DNA from: Muscardinus avellanarius
Lineage: Eukaryota; Chordata; Mammalia; Rodentia; Gliridae
Reading direction: 5' to 3'
DNA length: 64,000 bases
Assembly: GCA_963383645.1 (NCBI GenBank)
Contig: OY726565.1
Span: 38,174,124 to 38,238,123 of the forward strand
Positions 46,167 through 56,847 of the stretch are shown piece after piece (within the stretch, counting starts at the first letter, position 1; every line of letters begins with the position of its first letter). Made by a program: the position numbers and the translations under genes. The notes under the pieces were generated by a model. The model was given only the letters and a program-made list of their open reading frames with translations, did not search any database and had not been told where the DNA came from.

Positions 46167-47625
46167 GCTCTTCCGGGAAGATGGCGACGGAGGAAAGCGG
46201 CACTTACAAGTCCCGCTAACAATCCAACTCTACTACCACAAAACCAGCGCCTTTCAGAGCCAGAAAACACCACCAGCAAAGAAATAAAAACGGTAACTAC
46301 AAGGGACAGAGAAAAAGGGCTGGAAAAACAAGACACCAGAAAAAAACCAGCCCGAAGTGCCGCGCCCGCGCGGCGCTGAGCGGCCAGAGCCGCAGCGCGG
46401 ATTGGGGGGAGCCGCAGAGTGGAGCGGCCTGCCGCGTCGCGGAACCGCCAGAGCGGCTGGAGTGGCCAGACCCGCGGTGCAGAGCAGCCGAAGCCGCGGT
46501 TCAGAGCAGCCGAGTAGAGCGGCCAGAACAGCCAAGCGGAGTGGCCAGAACAGCCGGAGCAGCCAGAGCCGCAGCGCGGATTGCCTGGAGCGGCCGCGCG
46601 GAGTGGCCAGAGCCGCGGAGTGGAGCGGCTGGAGCAGCCGGAGCGGAGCGGCCAGAACAGCTGAGCGGAGCGGCCAGAGCAGCCGAGCAGAGCGGCCAGA
46701 ACAGCCGGAGCGGAGCGGCCAGAACAGTCGGAGCAGCCAGAGCCGCGTTGCGGAACGGCCGGAGCGGCCGGAGTGGCCAGACCCGCGGTGCAGAGCAGCC
46801 AGAGCCGGGCGCAGAGCGGCCGGAGCGGAGCGGCCTACATCTCCCCTAGCAGCACCAGGCTCCAGAGAGGAGGGAGACTCAAAACAGAGCTCAAATCCAG
46901 AGAGGAGGTACTTTGGCCTCGCGGCCTAGGACGCAGAAGCAGCGTCTTACTGCTGGCGGCAGTGGTGAGTTCACCGGACGGCCCTAGACCAATCCATTCA
47001 ACCAGCCACCAGGAGCCTGAGAGGAGCGGTTGACAGCGAGCTGAGGTGAGCAGGTGCTGAACAGCCGGCGGCAGTCAGCAATTTTGTTGGTGCAGGGAAC
47101 ATCTAAAGCTCCCAAGGGCCGAGCACAGCACAACTGGCAGGGACTCAGAGCGGAGTTCAAAACCAGAGAAGAAATACGCCGCATCACGGCCAAGGGCGTG
47201 GCAGTGGTGCCATATTGCCAGTGGCGGCAGCAGCGAATCCACCAAGTTCACTACAGCTCCATCAGCGCACTCAATAACCGTGAGTCAAATTGTGACCCCT
47301 AGGGAAGAAATCCCAGTACTGCGCTCCCAGGGACTTGCGCAGATAGTCTCCCTGGGTCGGAGATTTTAGCAGTGCAGCCCAGGGGGGGAGTGGCAGTGGC
47401 AGAGATATCATACCATAGTCACAACTCCCCACTGGAGAACGCCCAACTTGGCACTCCCCACGGTCTAAGCAGCCTTGATTGACTCCCTGGGTCTGAGACT
47501 TTGTGATACAAACCAGTTAAGGAGTAGTGGTGACTGAGATACCACAGACACGAGATCCAGAGCATCTTAAGTGAACTCGTAGTGACTCGGGGAAGAACCC
47601 AGAGAAGGCACAAACTTCCAAAATC
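46167..47625 (+). promoter_or_regulatory. L1 5' UTR / internal promoter
   Basis: About 1.46 kb precede ORF1. AAGATGGCG at 46178-46186, 12 bp from the element's first base, matches a YY1-type site; primate L1s carry such a site at nearly the same place, where it fixes the start of transcription. A CpG-dense block of imperfect GAGCGGCCAGA-type repeats follows (46357-46850). Then come two diverged copies of a block of about 110 bp (46864-46980 and 47143-47245). Confidence 0.8.
46357..46929 (+). other. Open frame in the L1 5' UTR repeats (190 codons, doubtful)
   Basis: An ATG-initiated frame of 190 codons runs through the GC-rich repeat block. Its product is a low-complexity Arg/Ala/Ser/Glu/Pro-rich chain with recurring SGQNSRS-like units. 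Other frames on both strands here are also open because the repeats are poor in stop codons, so this is weak evidence of coding. Confidence 0.2.
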
Positions 47626-48543
47626 ATGGGAAAGAGAAATAACAATGGAGCAGTGAATGCCAACAACCCCACAACATCAGAATCTGATAACACAGAAATC
47701 CAAAGATCTCTAGAAGATCAAATTAGGAAAATAACTTTAGAAATAATAGAGGACTTTCGAAAAGAATTTAGAGAGAGTCAAAAAGAGATAAAGGATGCAA
47801 TTAATGAAGTAAAGGCCTCAATCCAAAGTATAAACAACAGATTAGACCACATGGAGAATAGAATCTCGCTCCTTGAAGATGATCATTCTAAAAATGAACG
47901 CATAGTTTCTAATTTAGAAAAAAAAACCCGACAGCAGGAATCTGACATTGAAGAAATATGGGCCCATTTCAAGAGAGCTAACCTAAGAATAATTGGAATA
48001 GAGGAGGGAAAAGAAGGTGAAACCAAAGGGATCAACAATCTCTTCAAGGAAGTAATAGCAGAAAATTTTCCAAACATAGAGCAAGAGGTCGATACACAGA
48101 TCCAGGAAACTTATAGAACTCCCTTTAGACAGGATCAGAGAAGAGGATCCCCACGCCACATAATTGTCAAAATGACTAATGTGGAAGCCAAGGAGAGAAT
48201 CTTAAAGGCAACAAAAACAAAAGGCCACGTGACATACAGAGGCAAACCAATTAGAATCACTCCAGACTTCCCAAACCAAGTTATGAAAGCCAGAAGGGCT
48301 TGGAGTAACATATTCCAAACTCTGAAAGAAAACAACTTCCAGCCAAAAATTTCCTACCCAGCAAAACTATCCATCAAATTAGATGGGGAAATAAGAAGCT
48401 TCCATGACAAACAGCAACTGAAGGAATTTATGTCTTCAAAACCAGCGCTAGAGAAAATACTCAAGGAGATTAACTGCAAAGAGGAAATGGGTAATACACG
48501 CCAGAACCAAAGAAACAAGAATTCCCATCCAGCAGACAACTAA
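47626..48543 (+). CDS. L1 ORF1 protein (RNA-binding chaperone)
   Basis: 305 aa, the trimeric RNA-binding protein of the L1 ribonucleoprotein particle. From the N-terminus there is a polar leader, a coiled coil about residues 45-115 with heptads such as SIQSINNRLDHMENRISLLE, an RRM about 120-195 (RANLRIIGIEEGKEGE onward) and a basic C-terminal domain about 200-285 with GKPIRITPDF and YPAKLSIKLDGEIRSFHD. It is complete, with the ATG in a good context (AAAATCATGG) and a TAA stop. It is slightly shorter than the human protein (338 aa); the difference appears to be in the N-terminal and coiled-coil part. No frameshift is seen. Confidence 0.95.
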   Translation: MGKRNNNGAVNANNPTTSESDNTEIQRSLEDQIRKITLEIIEDFRKEFRESQKEIKDAINEVKASIQSINNRLDHMENRISLLEDDHSKNERIVSNLEKKTRQQESDIEEIWAHFKRANLRIIGIEEGKEGETKGINNLFKEVIAENFPNIEQEVDTQIQETYRTPFRQDQRRGSPRHIIVKMTNVEAKERILKATKTKGHVTYRGKPIRITPDFPNQVMKARRAWSNIFQTLKENNFQPKISYPAKLSIKLDGEIRSFHDKQQLKEFMSSKPALEKILKEINCKEEMGNTRQNQRNKNSHPADN

Positions 48544-48588
48544 GCAAAGAAGAATAAACAGTATCTTAAACAGAAATAAGATCTTAAC

Positions 48589-51500
48589 ATGTTGGGAATT
48601 AAAAATTATCTCTCTATAATCACACTTAATGTAAACGGCCTCAACTCCCCAATAAAAAGACATAAAGTGGCAAAATGGATTAAAAGCCAGAATCCATCCA
48701 TCTGCTGCTTACAAGAAACACACCTTACAAGTAAAGATAGGAACAAACTCAAGGTAAAGGGCTGGAGCAAGGTAATCCATGCTAATGGTACTCGAAGACA
48801 AGCAGGAGTAGCAACTATGATATCAGACAAGTTAGACTTCAAACCCAAACTTATTAGAAGAGACAAAGAAGGTCACATCTTACTGGTAAAAGGAATAGTC
48901 CAGCAAGAGGAAATAACAATAATCAACATCTATGCCCCAAACATAGGGGCAGCTACTTTCATAAATCAAACTCTTTGTGATATGAAGTCACACATAAATC
49001 CCAACACAATAATACTGGGAGACTTCAACACACCTCTCACAATACTAGACCGATCTTCCAGACAAAGGGTCAGTAAAGATGTCTCAGAACTAAAGAACAC
49101 CATTAACCAAATGGACCTGTTGGACTCATATAGAATATTTCACCCAACTACAGCAGAGTTTACATTTTTCTCAGCTGCTCATGGAACCTTCTCCAAAATA
49201 GATCACATCCTGGGACACAAAATGAGCACTAGCAAATTTAAAAAATGTTACATACTTCCCTGTGTCATTTCAGACCATAATGGAATGAAACTAGAAATCA
49301 ACTATAAGAAGACTCAGAGAAACAACATAAACATGTGGAGACTGAACACCACACTTCTGAATGAAGAATGGGTCATAGAAGATGTAAGAGGTGAAATCAA
49401 GAAATTTCTAGAAACAAATGAAAATAAAGAAACAACATATCAAAACCTCTGGGACACTTTGAAGGCAGTATTAAGAGGAAAATTTATAGCACTGAGTGCT
49501 CACATAAGAAAAACAGAAAATCTTCAAATAAATAGCCTTATGACACACCTCAAAGCCCTTGAAAAGCAGGAACAATTGAACCCCAAAGCCAGCAGAAGAC
49601 GGGAAATTATTAAAATTAGAGCAGAAATTAACGAAATAGAGAATAAAAAAACAATACAGAAAATCAACAAAACTAAAAGCTGGTTTCTTGAAAAAATTAA
49701 CAAGATTGATAAACCATTAGCCAACCTAACTAAAAAAAAGAGAGAATCAACCCAAATTATGAAGATAAGGGATGAAAAAGGAGACATTACTACTGACAGC
49801 GTAGAAATCCAGAGGATTATCAGAAACTACTTTGAAAAACTATACTCCAACAAAATGGAAAACCTGGAGGAAATCGACAACTTCCTAGATAAATACAACC
49901 TTCCTAAACTGAGTCAAGAAGATATAGAACACTTAAACCAACCAATAACAATTAAAGAGATTGAAACAGCAATAAAGAGCTTACCATCAAAGAAAAGCCC
50001 AGGACCAGATGGTTTCCCAAGTGAATTCTATAAAACCTTTATAGGAGAACTAATCCCAATACTACTCAAACTATTTCGGGAAATAGAAAAAACCGGGACT
50101 CTCCCAAATACATTCTATGAAGCCAACATCACACTAATACCCAAACCGAATAAAGACAGTTCAAGGAAGGAAAACTACAGGCCTATATCTCTGATGAACT
50201 TGGATGCAAAACTATTAAACAAAATACTAGCAACACGCATTCAAAACCACATCAAGAAAATCATTCACCATGACCAGGTAGGGTTCATCCCAGGGATGCA
50301 AGGCTGGTTCAATATACGAAAATCAATCCATGTAATTCATCATATAAACAGAATCAAAGACAAAAACCACATGATCATCTCAATAGATGCTGAAAAAGCA
50401 TTTGATAAAATTCAACATCCATTTATGATAAAAACACTGCAGAGAATTGGAATAGAAGGAACATATCTCAACATTATTAAGGCAATCTACAATAAGCCCA
50501 CTGCCAACATCATATTAAATGGGGAAAAACTTCAAGAATTCCCCCTAAAAACTGGAACGAGACAAGGATGTCCACTATCACCACTTCTCTTCAATATAGT
50601 ACTAGAGACTCTAGCCAGAGCAATAAGGCAAGAAAAGGAAATCAAAGGAGTACAAATAGGAAAAGAAGAACTCAAGCTTTCACTATTTGCAGATGACATG
50701 ATACTATACTTAGAAAACCCAACAAACTCAACCAAAAGGCTTATAGAACTGATCAACAAATTCAGCAAGGTATCTGGATACAAAATCAATCTTAAAAAAT
50801 CAGAAGCTTTCCTGTACACCAACCATAAATCCACTGAAAAAGAAATTCAGAAAACACTTCCACTCAGGATCTCCCACAAAAAAATAAAATACCTAGGAAT
50901 AAACTTGACCAAGGAGGTAAAAGATCTCTACAAAGAAAATTATAAAACACTGAAAAAAGAAATCGAAGAAGATCTTAGAAGATGGAAAGACCTTCCATGT
51001 TCATGGATTGGCAGAATAAATATTATTAAAATGGCCATACTCCCAAAACTGATCTACAGATTTAATGCAATGCCCATTAAACTACCAAGATCATTCCTCA
51101 CAGACATAGAAAAATCAGTCCTTAAATTTATCTGGAATAACAAAAAGCCCAGAATAGCCAAGGTAGTTCTCAGCAACAAAAACCACGCAGGAGGAATCAC
51201 AATACCTGACTTTAAACTATACTACAAAGCCATTGTAATAAAAACAGCATGGTACTGGCAAAAGAACAGATATATAGACCAATGGAGCAGAATAGAAGAC
51301 CCAGAAACAAGTCCACACACTTTCAGCCAATTGATTTTTGACAAAGGGGCCAAAAACATACACTGGAAAAAAGATAGCCTCTTTAACAAATGGTGTTGGC
51401 AAAACTGGTTAACCATATGCAGAAAATTGGATGTTAATCCCACTTTTTCACCCTGTACAAAAGTCAACTCACGATGGATCAAAGACTTGGAAATTAAACC

Positions 51501-52416
51501 AGAGACTTTGAAGCTCCTTGAAGAGGGCATAGGTCCAACACTACAACACATAGGCACAGACAAACATTTCCTCAACAAGACCCCAAAGGCACAACAAATT
51601 AAAAGGAGAATCAATACATGGGATTGCATGAAACTGAAGAGCTTCTGTTCAGCAAAGGAAACTATCAAGAATCTCAATCGAGAGCCAACAGAATGGGAGA
51701 AGATTTTTGCCACCTACACCACTGATAGAGGACTAATATCTAGAATATACAGAGAACTCAAGAAACTCAACACTAAGAAAACAAAACATCCAATAACAAA
51801 ATGGGCAAATGAACTAAATAGACACTTCACAAAAGAAGAAATTCAGATGGCCAATAAATGCATGAAAAAATGCTCAACATCACTGGCAATCAGAGAGATG
51901 CAAATCAAAACTACCCTGAGATTTCACCTAACTCCAACTAGAATGGCCATCATTCAAAACACAAACAACAACAGATGCTGGCGAGGATGTGGAGAAGTGG
52001 GAACTCTAAGACATTGTTGGTGGGATTGCAAATTAGTGCAACCACTTTGGAAAACAGTATGGAGAATCCTCAGAAGAATGGGAACAAATCTACCATTTGA
52101 TCCAGCAATACCACTGTTGGGTATCTACCCAAAAGAAAAGAAACCAAACTATCAAACTAATGCATGTGTATCTATGTTCATAGCTGCACAATTCACCATA
52201 GCCAAACTATGGAACCAGCCAAGATGTCCATCAACAGATGAATGGATTACAAAACTGTGGGATATGTACACAATGGAATTTTACTCAGCCATCAAAAAAA
52301 ACTCAATTACATCATTTTCAGGGAAATGGATGGAGCTGGAGGACATTATGCTAAGTGAGATTAGTCAGGCACAAAAAATAAGAAATCAGATGCTTTCCCT
52401 AATATGTGAGAGTTAG
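48589..52416 (+). CDS. L1 ORF2 protein (endonuclease / reverse transcriptase)
   Basis: 1275 aa, the same length as human ORF2p. The AP-like endonuclease domain (1-239) has the catalytic set Asn14, Glu43 (QETHL), Asp145 and Asn147 (GDFNTP), Asp205 (KIDHI), Asp229 and His230. The reverse transcriptase keeps Asp600 ([10 protein letters not shown]) and the FADD box Asp702-Asp703; [14 protein letters not shown] lies between them. The C-terminal Cys motif has Cys1130, Cys1134, His1142, Cys1143 and Cys1147. Numbering coincides with human. It nicks target DNA and reverse-transcribes L1 RNA, and can mobilise SINEs in trans. Translation must start 45 bp past the ORF1 stop. Confidence 0.97.
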   Translation: MLGIKNYLSIITLNVNGLNSPIKRHKVAKWIKSQNPSICCLQETHLTSKDRNKLKVKGWSKVIHANGTRRQAGVATMISDKLDFKPKLIRRDKEGHILLVKGIVQQEEITIINIYAPNIGAATFINQTLCDMKSHINPNTIILGDFNTPLTILDRSSRQRVSKDVSELKNTINQMDLLDSYRIFHPTTAEFTFFSAAHGTFSKIDHILGHKMSTSKFKKCYILPCVISDHNGMKLEINYKKTQRNNINMWRLNTTLLNEEWVIEDVRGEIKKFLETNENKETTYQNLWDTLKAVLRGKFIALSAHIRKTENLQINSLMTHLKALEKQEQLNPKASRRREIIKIRAEINEIENKKTIQKINKTKSWFLEKINKIDKPLANLTKKKRESTQIMKIRDEKGDITTDSVEIQRIIRNYFEKLYSNKMENLEEIDNFLDKYNLPKLSQEDIEHLNQPITIKEIETAIKSLPSKKSPGPDGFPSEFYKTFIGELIPILLKLFREIEKTGTLPNTFYEANITLIPKPNKDSSRKENYRPISLMNLDAKLLNKILATRIQNHIKKIIHHDQVGFIPGMQGWFNIRKSIHVIHHINRIKDKNHMIISIDAEKAFDKIQHPFMIKTLQRIGIEGTYLNIIKAIYNKPTANIILNGEKLQEFPLKTGTRQGCPLSPLLFNIVLETLARAIRQEKEIKGVQIGKEELKLSLFADDMILYLENPTNSTKRLIELINKFSKVSGYKINLKKSEAFLYTNHKSTEKEIQKTLPLRISHKKIKYLGINLTKEVKDLYKENYKTLKKEIEEDLRRWKDLPCSWIGRINIIKMAILPKLIYRFNAMPIKLPRSFLTDIEKSVLKFIWNNKKPRIAKVVLSNKNHAGGITIPDFKLYYKAIVIKTAWYWQKNRYIDQWSRIEDPETSPHTFSQLIFDKGAKNIHWKKDSLFNKWCWQNWLTICRKLDVNPTFSPCTKVNSRWIKDLEIKPETLKLLEEGIGPTLQHIGTDKHFLNKTPKAQQIKRRINTWDCMKLKSFCSAKETIKNLNREPTEWEKIFATYTTDRGLISRIYRELKKLNTKKTKHPITKWANELNRHFTKEEIQMANKCMKKCSTSLAIREMQIKTTLRFHLTPTRMAIIQNTNNNRCWRGCGEVGTLRHCWWDCKLVQPLWKTVWRILRRMGTNLPFDPAIPLLGIYPKEKKPNYQTNACVSMFIAAQFTIAKLWNQPRCPSTDEWITKLWDMYTMEFYSAIKKNSITSFSGKWMELEDIMLSEISQAQKIRNQMLSLICES

Positions 52417-52469
52417 GGAGAAATGGGTCATAGGAGGAACTCTTGGAAGAGCATCAGTAACTTTTAACT

Positions 52470-53000
52470 CTGTTTACATTGTCTTTGGATATACAATATT
52501 TTTTTATTTTTTAAGGGAGTTTATTTACCCTTTTGTTGCCTGTGCCATTGAAATCATATCCAAGAAATCACTTCCAATTTCAATGTTGTGAGGTTTTATG
52601 ACCCAGATTTTCTTCTAAAAGCTGATAGTATTAAGATTTATATTTAGGTCCTTTATCTATTTTGAGTTAATATTTGTATATGTGTTAGGTAAGGGTCCAA
52701 TTTTATTATTTTTCATTTATTATTATTTTTCAACAATATTTAGTTAAAAGACTAGTATTTCCTCCACCAAAAGTTCATGGAAACCTTGTCAAAAATAACT
52801 TGACAATGTATGGAAGAATTTATCTCTAGGCTTTTATTTAGCTCCAATGGTTTATATATCTGCCTTTAGAACAGTACTACACTGTTTCAATTATTGTAGC
52901 TTTATATGGTTTGAAATCAGAAAATATACATCTTCTAGCTTTGTTCTTCTTTGAGACTTTTTTGGGTATCTAGAGCCCATATTCCATATCAGGATAGATT
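52470..53000 (-). repeat. Antisense fragment of an old L1 ORF2 inside the L1 3' UTR
   Basis: Read on the minus strand, this segment translates, with stops and shifts, to a decayed ORF2 stretch: a KSILIWN-like piece, then SDFKPYKATIIETV, then GRYINHWS, then DLNINLNTIS. These align in order with ORF2 of the same element encoded at about 51110-51620. It is too diverged to be a recent copy of that ORF2. It therefore forms a diverged inverted repeat of about 0.5 kb with ORF2 in the same transcript. Confidence 0.8.
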
Positions 53001-53227
53001 TTTTTTCTGAAAAATAAATAAATAAATGTATGATAGTTTCACCTAAAAAAAAAAAAAAAGAAAAAAAATATTCTCTGGTAAGAAAGAAAGCAAAAAGAAA
53101 TATTGAAATGTTATCTTTAAGTCATCAAAAGTTTGGTACCAGACAAATGAAACTGTTATGTGAGATTATCAATGTTAATATTGTATAAATTGCTATAATA
53201 CTAGATGTCAACCACTAAGCCAAGCGT

Positions 53228-53272
53228 GGGAAGGAGGGATGGGGAGGGAATGGGGTGGGGATCGGGTAGGGG
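53228..53272 (+). other. G-rich tract of the L1 3' UTR
   Basis: A run of nine closely spaced G-runs (3-4 Gs each) on the plus strand, able in principle to form a G-quadruplex. G-rich tracts near the 3' end are common in mammalian L1s. Confidence 0.7.
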
Positions 53273-54433
53273 CTAACTGGGCGATGTGTGCATGTATGTC
53301 TACAAAAGTATCTTATTTATACCACTATGATGTATGAATACATTGCACCAATAAAAAATAAATTTAAAAAATAAAATAAAATAAAATAAAAAAAAAAAAA
53401 AAAAAAGATTCACTTCAACACTAAAATACTTAATTTAAAATAATGAACTGGTCAGCCTTGCTCATTGGACTGTATTGTTTACTGTGTGTGTTGTGCTAGG
53501 TTCAAGCTCCTCTTAACTGATTTTGAAGAATGAAGACTGTAGTCATTTGGATGGGAATTTGACCAATTAAGCAAAAGAATGAAGCTGCCAAATAAAAAAA
53601 TATGTGTTTCCCAGCATTTACTTTCTCCATCTGAACAAAGAAAATATTATGAAATGTCTTGCAAGATTAAAGAAATAAACTTCCTCGGCATTTGGCAAAT
53701 GTGATAATCTGTGAAATCTCACTATCTTTTCAAGAACAAAGAACACTGGTATTGAATCATCAAACTATGAATACTTTTTTTCCTGATGAATATCAAGAAC
53801 TGGCTTGTTCCAACTCATCAAAAACCTTTGGAAATTCAAATAAGTTTTCTAAATAAATCATAGTATTATGTAAAATAAATTAAAGCCGTTATTTAGGCTT
53901 GATATTTCAATGTGAAAGTGAATTTGTGATTTAAATTCTAAATACTTTCACATATTTATATCTTAGCATTTAAGTTCTAATTCATGTATTTTAAGTAACA
54001 TGAACTAGCAAAATAAAAAGCCAATTTCCACTTGTATACTATAGTTCTTAATCATATTTAATTTAAAAATTTGAAGTTTCTTAAAAATATATACACTGTC
54101 ACAAAGGATTTTCTCATTTACTATATTCTATAATTCTAGAAATATTTTTATAGCTTTTCCACAAGAATTTTAATTTAACATTTCAATTTCTATTTTGGGA
54201 GTGGATTATTACTGGAGTTTAGTTTTTCAAATGATTAAATTATAGCTGATGATAATAGGGAACAGCATAATTTGACTTACCATAATTTCCTTCCAACAAT
54301 TAAAATTTTCTTAAAAAATATATGCATGTGTTGAATGTGAGTCAAATTGAGAAAACTTCTAAATATGATACTGGAGGAGTCTAAAAGTCAGCATCAGATA
54401 TATTACCTTAAATACTTAAAAATTTTCATGTGT

Positions 54434-54620
54434 AGCCGGGCGCTTGGCAGGCTGAGACAGGAGGATTGTGCAGGTTCAAAGCTAGCCTTAGCTACTTAGT
54501 GAGGCTCTCAGCAACTTAGTGAGACCCTGTTTCCAAATAAAATATAAAATAGGGCTGGGAGTAGAGCCCGGAGGTAGAAAGCCTCTGGGTTCTACCCCCA
54601 GTACTACAAAAAAAAAAAAA
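54434..54620 (+). mobile_element. B1-ID composite SINE, long form, with internal deletion
   Basis: Starts GCCGGGCGCTTGGCAGGCTG: the part between GCCGGGCG and CGCTTGG is missing. Confidence 0.9.
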
Positions 54621-54701
54621 ATTTTTTTTCATATGTAGTCATACATTAGAAACTTTTTCCCCCATGGAAGCTTAAAAATACATAACAAAAATTCATGGTA
54701 G

Positions 54702-54886
54702 CCGGGTGTGATGGCGCACGCCTGTAATCCCAGCGCTTGGGAGGTGGAGACAAGAGGATCACGCAGGTTCAAAGCCAGCCGTGCTGGCTTAAGAGACCCT
54801 GTTTCCAAATAAAAATATAAAATAGGTCTGGGAGTGTAGCCCGGAGGTAGAAGGGCTTCCAGGAACCCCAGTACCACCCACCCCCC
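54702..54886 (+). mobile_element. B1-ID composite SINE, short form, with 15-bp TSD
   Basis: AAAAATTCATGGTAG at 54687-54701 and 54889-54903. Perfect hairpin AAGCCAGC-CGT-GCTGGCTT. Confidence 0.95.
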
Positions 54887-55338
54887 AAAAAAATTCATGG
54901 TAGCACTTGATAATCTCACAAATTTAAAACTACAAAAAATATCTTTATAGCTCTGCTTAGGTTACCAGAGTGGGGCATACTGCCACCCCCTTCCCAGGGA
55001 GGGCTTCTGGAAGAAAATATAGGTACATAAAATAATGTAAATTTGTCATTGCATCTTTTTATTTATTCACTTGAAGAGGATTTTGAGGGAGGGTGCTGAG
55101 TAATTTTTTCTAAAAAGGGGTAGTAAGTGAAATAAGTGTGGGAATCTATGCTCTATATTAGTCTTCTTTGAAAAATTAATATGACTCACTACTTGAAGAA
55201 CCTTCAGTAAGGTCCGTATTATATTTGTAATATACTAAAAATATGATATAATGCTTCTGATCTTGAATTAATAAGTAGTTAAAATTAATTATATCTTCAT
55301 CAGTATAGGAGAACATGAGAATTATATAAGGCAGATAC

Positions 55339-55436
55339 CTCTCCAGCTCCTTGGAATAGTATTGTTTGATCAGACAGTTTGTTCTTGGTTATTCGAAGAG
55401 CTGCAAGGAGCCCTGCAACTGCAACAGATGCTGTTC
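55339..55436 (-). CDS. ME1: ME1 exon 8, residues 272 (part) to 304
   Basis: The last two bases of the split Gly272 codon are followed by [20 protein letters not shown]... to FQGAGE. This starts the Rossmann-type NADP-binding domain; the exon ends inside its glycine-rich loop. The acceptor is CTTGTTTCAG (AG at 55437-55438) and the donor GAG followed by GTATCT (GT at 55337-55338). 98 bp, in frame with exons 7 and 9. Confidence 0.96.
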
Positions 55437-56012
55437 CTGAAACAAGCAATAAATATCCTTGAGTAATTCTGAAAGAAACGCTGCTGAGTTCTAAGCCTTT
55501 ATTCACATCTTGCAATCATCACAAAAGTTCACAGGTACAGAAAGGGAACCTGTGGTTCCATACTTGCATCTGAGGTAAATTTCTCCAGCTACTGAGATAC
55601 ATATTTTAAGACAGCAGCTTACTACTATCTTTAAAAACTTTCTAAAAAGAAGATTTTGTGATTTATTTTGATGATGCCATGAAAAAGAGCATGGGGTTTA
55701 GATTCCTACATGAATTCCAGCACAACTTGCTTACCGGCTAAAATAATTTAGAGAAATAACTTCTTATGTTAGTTTTCTCATCTGTGAAATTAATTGTACT
55801 CTATGAGACAAAATAGTAGTAAGTGCTATTAGATTCTTTCACCTAATTATTCTTCTTGAGGTTTTGATATCTATTACTGATGTTCTTCACACAAAGAAGG
55901 CACATTGTAGATGCTTGCTCATAATTTAGGTGTAGGTAGTAATAATGTTTTTTATATATTTGTATCTTAACATTTTGATTTTTCAATTGAAAAAATAATA
56001 GCGAATAGAAAT

Positions 56013-56258
56013 TAGCCGGGCGTGGTGGCACATGCTTGTAATCCCCGCGCTTGGGAGGCGGAGAGAGGATGATCGCGGAGGTTCGTAGTCAGCCTCACTG
56101 GCTTAAGAGACCCTGTTTCCAAATAAATAAAAAATATAAAATAGGTTTGGGAGTGTAGCCCGAAGGTAGAAGGGCTTCCAGGAACCTCAGTACCACAAAA
56201 AAAAAAAAAAAAAAGAAAAAGAAAGAAAAAAGAAAAAGAAAAAGAAAAAAAAAAAAAA
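56013..56258 (+). mobile_element. B1-ID composite SINE, short form
   Basis: Its long A-rich tail (with AAAAAG repeats) leads straight into another SINE. Confidence 0.93.
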
Positions 56259-56468
56259 GCTGGGCGTGGTGGCGCATGGTTGTAATGCCAGCGCTTGGGA
56301 GGTGGAGACAGGAGGATCCCTCAGGTTTGAAGCCAGCCGCACTGGCTTAAGAGACCCTGTTTCCAAATAAAAATATAAAAAAAAAAATAGGTCTGGGAGT
56401 GTAGCCCGGAAGTAGAAGGGTTTCCAGGAACCCCTGTACCACCAAAAAAAAAAAAAGAAAGAAAGAAA
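56259..56468 (+). mobile_element. B1-ID composite SINE, short form, inserted in the tail of the previous one
   Basis: Head-to-tail with 56013-56258; GAAAGAAAGAAAA-type tails on both sides serve as target and duplication. Confidence 0.92.
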
Positions 56469-56847
56469 ATCTGACCTTATTAAATTCTTTAATTGGCTTT
56501 CTACCTATGATAATCCTTGATAGATTCCACAAGTGCTAGATAAAATAAATATAAAATATACTTAAGATAAAAACTGTGTTTCCCTTATCACTTCCCAGGC
56601 ATAGAAACTGCACCAGTTCTAATTATATTATTTCACTATATATGCTTTCACAGATCACAGAGTAGTTCTCTTGCTTTGAACATAATTATACACCCTCTAC
56701 TTCTTTATGTCTCATTCCTGAAATAAAACTCTGTAGCTTCCTTCAGCTGGATCTGCATTTATGCTCTAAAATAACATCCTACCTATCATGTTTCCTAGAT
56801 CATTCAGCTGAATAGTGAAGTCTAGCCAAACTTTAAATACCCTTATT

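Larger units (their letters stand above)
46167..53404 (+). mobile_element. Full-length LINE-1 with both ORFs open
   Basis: A 7.24-kb non-LTR retrotransposon lies in ME1 intron 8, antisense to ME1. The 13-bp duplication AAGATTCACTTCA flanks it at 46154-46166 and 53405-53417, and it ends in an A-rich tail. The parts in order are a CpG-rich 5' UTR (46167-47625), ORF1 (305 aa), a 45-bp spacer, ORF2 (1275 aa) and a 3' UTR of about 1 kb. The site next to the duplication (TT|AAGATT on the top strand, TCTT/AA on the nicked strand) fits L1 endonuclease preference. Both ORFs are free of stops, so the insertion is probably young by the standard of the repeats around it. Whether it can still move cannot be judged from sequence alone. 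Confidence 0.95.
52417..53404 (+). other. L1 3' UTR and A-rich tail
   Basis: About 990 bp. It begins with about 50 bp of ordinary L1 sequence, then an antisense ORF2-derived segment, an internal A tract (53046-53068), a final unit with a G-rich run (53228-53272), AATAAA near 53350 and an A-rich tail. The part after about 52963 is also present, reversed, at 8656-9063. Confidence 0.85.
45897..55338 (-). other. ME1: ME1 intron 8
   Basis: A 9.4-kb intron, 7.2 kb of which is the full-length L1 inserted opposite to ME1. Without it the intron would be about 2.2 kb. 53420-54430 is AT-rich with nothing recognised; two SINEs follow at 54434-54886. Confidence 0.9.

Noticed and set aside
47883..51713. 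Minus-strand open frames up to 163 codons opposite the L1 ORFs
   Set aside because: Shadows of the AT-biased, purine-rich L1 coding strand.
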